A stretch of 8,245 nucleotides of DNA, from contig JAJISG010000262.1 in NCBI GenBank assembly GCA_022848835.1, positions 1 through 8,245 on the forward strand, written 5' to 3'. The stretch is from Thermoplasmatota archaeon (GTDB lineage: Archaea; Thermoplasmatota; Thermoplasmata; RBG-16-68-12; JAJISG01). The notes beneath the pieces were generated by a model that searched no databases, was not told the DNA's origin, and worked only from the letters and a program-made list of their open reading frames with translations. Below are positions 6,147 to 8,245 of the stretch, piece by piece; the first letter of the stretch is position 1; each line of letters starts with the position of its first letter. The translations under genes and the position numbers were made by a program.

Positions 6147-7038
6147 TACCCACCATCTCCTCCAACCGACGGTAGCCGTGCTCCTCCATGAACGCCTCTA
6201 TCTCCCGGCAGACAGCCTCGAAGACCTCCAGGCCGCGATAGTGAATTCCGCTGCCGATCTGAACGGCTCGGGCACCGGCCATGATGTACTCTACCGCGTC
6301 CAATCCATTAGCCACTCCACCGACTCCCACCAGGGGGATATCCACTGCCTCGTAGATCTGATAGACGCAACGGACACCTACGGGCTTTATCGCCGGACCA
6401 CTCAGACCTCCCATCGTTTGGCCGAGGACCGGCTTCGCCACCTCAGGCAGTATGCTCATGGCCTTCACGGTGTTGATGGCGATAATCCCATCTCCCCCCG
6501 CCTCCTCCGCAGCCTGGGCCAGGAGGGCGATATCCCTCACATTGGGAGACAGCTTCACGAAGACCGGGACCTTGACTGCACTCTTCACCTCGGCGGTCAC
6601 CTGGGAGATGAGGTCGGCATCCCCAGCAATCTCCTCCAGGCCCTCGGCATGTGGACAGCTGAGGTTCAGCTCCAGCGCTTGGACGCCGTAGACTTCCATG
6701 GTTCTGGCCAAGGGGCCGTAGAACTCGACATCCTCGGCGAAGACAGAGCCGATGACAGGCACATCGCCCTGGAGGGCCACCTCCACCTCAGCACGGTAGT
6801 TGTCGATCCCAGGGTTCGCAAGGCCGATACCGTTGAGTAAGCCGTGTTCCAACTCAACCAGAGAGGGGCTAGGGTTGCCCTCCCGCGGTTCTCGGCCTAT
6901 GGACTTCGTCACCACGGCTCCGGCGCCGCTCCTAGCTACCCGCAGGAGGGAGTCGCCGCTATCCCCCAGAATCCCGGAGGCTAGCATGGTTGGATTCTGA
7001 AGCTTCAACCTCCCCACGGTGGTAGAGATCTCCACCAT
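6133..7038 (-). CDS. pyrD: Dihydroorotate dehydrogenase, class 1B catalytic subunit PyrD
   Basis: This 301-residue TIM-barrel FMN enzyme oxidises (S)-dihydroorotate to orotate, the fourth step of UMP synthesis. Visible landmarks are NPTMLASGILG at 15-25, VTKSIGREPREGNP at 43-56 and NGIGLANPG at 69-77. The catalytic-base cysteine is C128 in LNLSCPH, where class 2 enzymes have serine. VKLSPNV is at 161-167, INTVKAM at 188-194, GGLSGPAIKP at 210-219, and the FMN-phosphate loops are GVGGV (238-242) and QIGSGI (260-265). Class 1B is assigned from the cysteine, the lack of an N-terminal membrane extension and the overlapping pyrK. The ATG at 7038 has a TATA-like box 23-32 nt upstream and no close Shine-Dalgarno sequence, pointing to a leaderless transcript. 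It is probably the first gene of pyrD-pyrK-peptidase. Confidence 0.96.
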   Translation of the reverse strand: MVEISTTVGRLKLQNPTMLASGILGDSGDSLLRVARSGAGAVVTKSIGREPREGNPSPSLVELEHGLLNGIGLANPGIDNYRAEVEVALQGDVPVIGSVFAEDVEFYGPLARTMEVYGVQALELNLSCPHAEGLEEIAGDADLISQVTAEVKSAVKVPVFVKLSPNVRDIALLAQAAEEAGGDGIIAINTVKAMSILPEVAKPVLGQTMGGLSGPAIKPVGVRCVYQIYEAVDIPLVGVGGVANGLDAVEYIMAGARAVQIGSGIHYRGLEVFEAVCREIEAFMEEHGYRRLEEMVGIAHE

Positions 7039-7060
7039 CCGCCGCGTTAAAGCAGACCTC

Positions 7061-7070
7061 CCTTAAAGGC
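7061..7070 (-). promoter_or_regulatory. TATA-like box for the pyrD operon
   Basis: The minus strand reads GCCTTTAAGG, centred about 27 nt before the pyrD ATG. This would place the transcript start at or within a few bases of the ATG. A second, closer A/T-rich stretch (CTTTAAC, 7047-7053) is too near to act as a TATA box for this start. Confidence 0.45.
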
Positions 7071-7097
7071 TTTGTCGGGAGGCCCGGCGCCCCTCCG

Positions 7098-7110
7098 AGA
7101 AAGCTTAACT
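7098..7110 (+). promoter_or_regulatory. BRE/TATA-like promoter for the helicase gene
   Basis: The plus strand reads AGAAAGCTTAACT: a purine-rich BRE-like stretch followed by a TATA-like GCTTAAC (7103-7109). Its centre lies about 29 nt before the ATG at 7135. No Shine-Dalgarno sequence precedes that ATG, again suggesting a leaderless message. It sits back-to-back with the pyrD promoter in a 96-bp divergent region. Confidence 0.45.
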
Positions 7111-7134
7111 GGATTCAACGGATACACACCCTGG

Positions 7135-8245
7135 ATGCTCCTCCGGGATCTGGACATTGATGATGGCATAGCCGAAATCTTGGAAGCCAAGTCCATCAAG
7201 GAGCTCTACCCTCCTCAGGAGGAAGCCATCGGTCCCGCCCTTGCGGGGGAGAATCTGGTCCTCGCCATACCCACGGCCAGCGGTAAGAGCCTGGTTGCCT
7301 ACCTGGCCATCCTCAAATCCGTCCTGAAGGGGGGCAAGGCCCTCTACATCGTCCCCTTGAGGTCCCTGGCCGTGGAGAAGTACGAGGACCTGAAGGAGTT
7401 CGAGCAGCTGGGGGTCCGCGTGGCTCTCTCGATGGGGGACTACGACTCGTCGGAGCCCACGCTCCAGAGCTACGACGTCATCATAGCCACATCGGAGAAG
7501 GCGGACTCACTACTGAGGCACAGGTCCCACTGGCTCAAGCAGCTCTCGGTGGTGGTCGCGGATGAGATACACCTCATCAACGATCCAGGCCGGGGGCCGA
7601 CCCTGGAGGTGACCTTGGCCAAGCTCCGGCAGGTAAACCCCAGCGCCCAGGTCATCGCCCTCTCCGCCACGATCGCGAATTCGGAGGAGCTCTCCGACTG
7701 GTTGCAAGCTCGCCACATAGCCAGCGAGTGGAGACCTGTACCCTTGAAGGAGGGTGTCTACTTTGACGGCACCATCACCTTCGCCGACCTCTCCTCCCGG
7801 GTCCTGTCTCATGAAGGGGATGACATCGCCTCCCTAGTGAGGGATACCCTGAGGGAGGGAGGCCAGTGTCTCATCTTCGTGAACACCCGCAGGTCCACGG
7901 AGACCCTAGCGAGGAAGCTGTTGCCCGCCGCCAGGCCCTACCTTACGGAGGAGGAGGTGAGGGTTCTCTCAAAGGCCTCGGAAGTGATGATCGGTCGCCA
8001 GGAGGAGCCTACCTCCATCGCTAGCCGGTTGGCGCGCGCCATCAAAGGGGGGACCTCCTTCCACAACGCGGGACTCACCAACCAGCAGAGGAAGGTGGTA
8101 GAGGACCTCTTCCGGCAAGGGCACTTGAAGTGCATCGCCGCCACACCCACCCTCGCTTCAGGAATCAACCTCCCCGCCCGGAGAGTGATCATCCGCGATA
8201 CCCGCCGGTACGACCCCAACTACGGCTTCGACTACATCCCGGTCC
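7135..8245 (+). CDS. hel308: Hel308-like Ski2-family DNA helicase (N-terminal 370 codons; cut at right edge)
   Basis: I translated this by hand; the frame is open from ATG 7135 to the window end. It is a superfamily 2 ATP-dependent 3'-5' DNA helicase, a family acting on stalled replication forks. The Q-motif-like LYPPQEEA is at 24-31, motif I PTASGKS at 46-52, Ia VPLRSLAVEKY at 73-83, Ib IIATSEKADSLLRH at 116-129, and motif II DEIH at 143-146. Motif III is LSATI at 176-180. Motif IV, LIFVNTRRSTETLA, is at 246-259, HNAGLTNQQRKVVE at 310-323, and motif V ATPTLASGINLPARRVII at 336-353. Motif VI and the winged-helix, ratchet and C-terminal domains lie outside the window; full-length relatives have about 700 residues. 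All visible catalytic residues are intact. A related Ski2-type helicase is possible, but the PPQ and HNAGL motifs favour Hel308. Confidence 0.92.
   Translation, partial: MLLRDLDIDDGIAEILEAKSIKELYPPQEEAIGPALAGENLVLAIPTASGKSLVAYLAILKSVLKGGKALYIVPLRSLAVEKYEDLKEFEQLGVRVALSMGDYDSSEPTLQSYDVIIATSEKADSLLRHRSHWLKQLSVVVADEIHLINDPGRGPTLEVTLAKLRQVNPSAQVIALSATIANSEELSDWLQARHIASEWRPVPLKEGVYFDGTITFADLSSRVLSHEGDDIASLVRDTLREGGQCLIFVNTRRSTETLARKLLPAARPYLTEEEVRVLSKASEVMIGRQEEPTSIASRLARAIKGGTSFHNAGLTNQQRKVVEDLFRQGHLKCIAATPTLASGINLPARRVIIRDTRRYDPNYGFDYIPV

Noticed and set aside
5938..6840. Plus-strand open frame of 300 codons opposite pyrK and pyrD
   Set aside because: It lies opposite conserved pyrD and pyrK coding sequence and its His/Leu/Asp-rich translation has no family features.
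7075..7097. GGAGG/CCTCC inverted repeat between pyrD and the helicase gene
   Set aside because: The stem is only 5 bp with a 9-nt GC-rich centre, which is expected by chance in this composition.
7470..8219. Minus-strand open frames opposite the helicase
   Set aside because: The plus strand carries all expected helicase motifs in one continuous frame, so these are antisense shadows.

Overview
The window looks archaeal and most likely euryarchaeal in the broad sense. It carries a Hel308-type Ski2 helicase, a class I lysyl-tRNA synthetase fold, a GfcR-type HTH-phosphoribosyltransferase regulator and a PyrD/PyrK pair. Several genes have TATA-like boxes about 25-35 nt before the start codon, as expected for leaderless or short-leader archaeal mRNAs. 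The DNA is GC-rich and gene-dense. I cannot name the lineage from sequence alone.

Left part (1-2755, minus strand): three closely packed genes read right to left. They are a GfcR/PyrE-like regulator, a class I LysRS-like protein 6 nt downstream, and a SAM-dependent methyltransferase whose TTG start overlaps the synthetase stop. The methyltransferase runs off the left edge. The synthetase keeps the overall LysRS1 architecture (MHW start, PDPxGCH, Cys4 zinc site, GKDH, C-terminal LGK..GPR) but lacks a normal KMSKS signature. This is the most unusual point in the window.

Middle part (2756-3662): a divergent intergenic region of about 215 bp holds a TATA box for the gfcR operon and a short perfect inverted repeat. 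A solitary plus-strand GrpB/UPF0157 gene follows, then a 150-bp convergent intergenic region with two perfect short inverted repeats.

Right part (3663-7038, minus strand): an apparent operon of pyrD (dihydroorotate dehydrogenase), pyrK (its FAD/[2Fe-2S] electron-transfer subunit, 14-nt overlap) and a DUF885 zinc metallopeptidase. PyrD and PyrK together would oxidise dihydroorotate to orotate and pass electrons to NAD. The peptidase has no obvious role in that pathway.

Far right (7039-8245, plus strand): a 96-bp divergent promoter region, then the first 370 codons of a Hel308-like superfamily 2 DNA helicase cut by the window edge. No RNA genes, insertion sequences, CRISPR arrays or origins were recognised.
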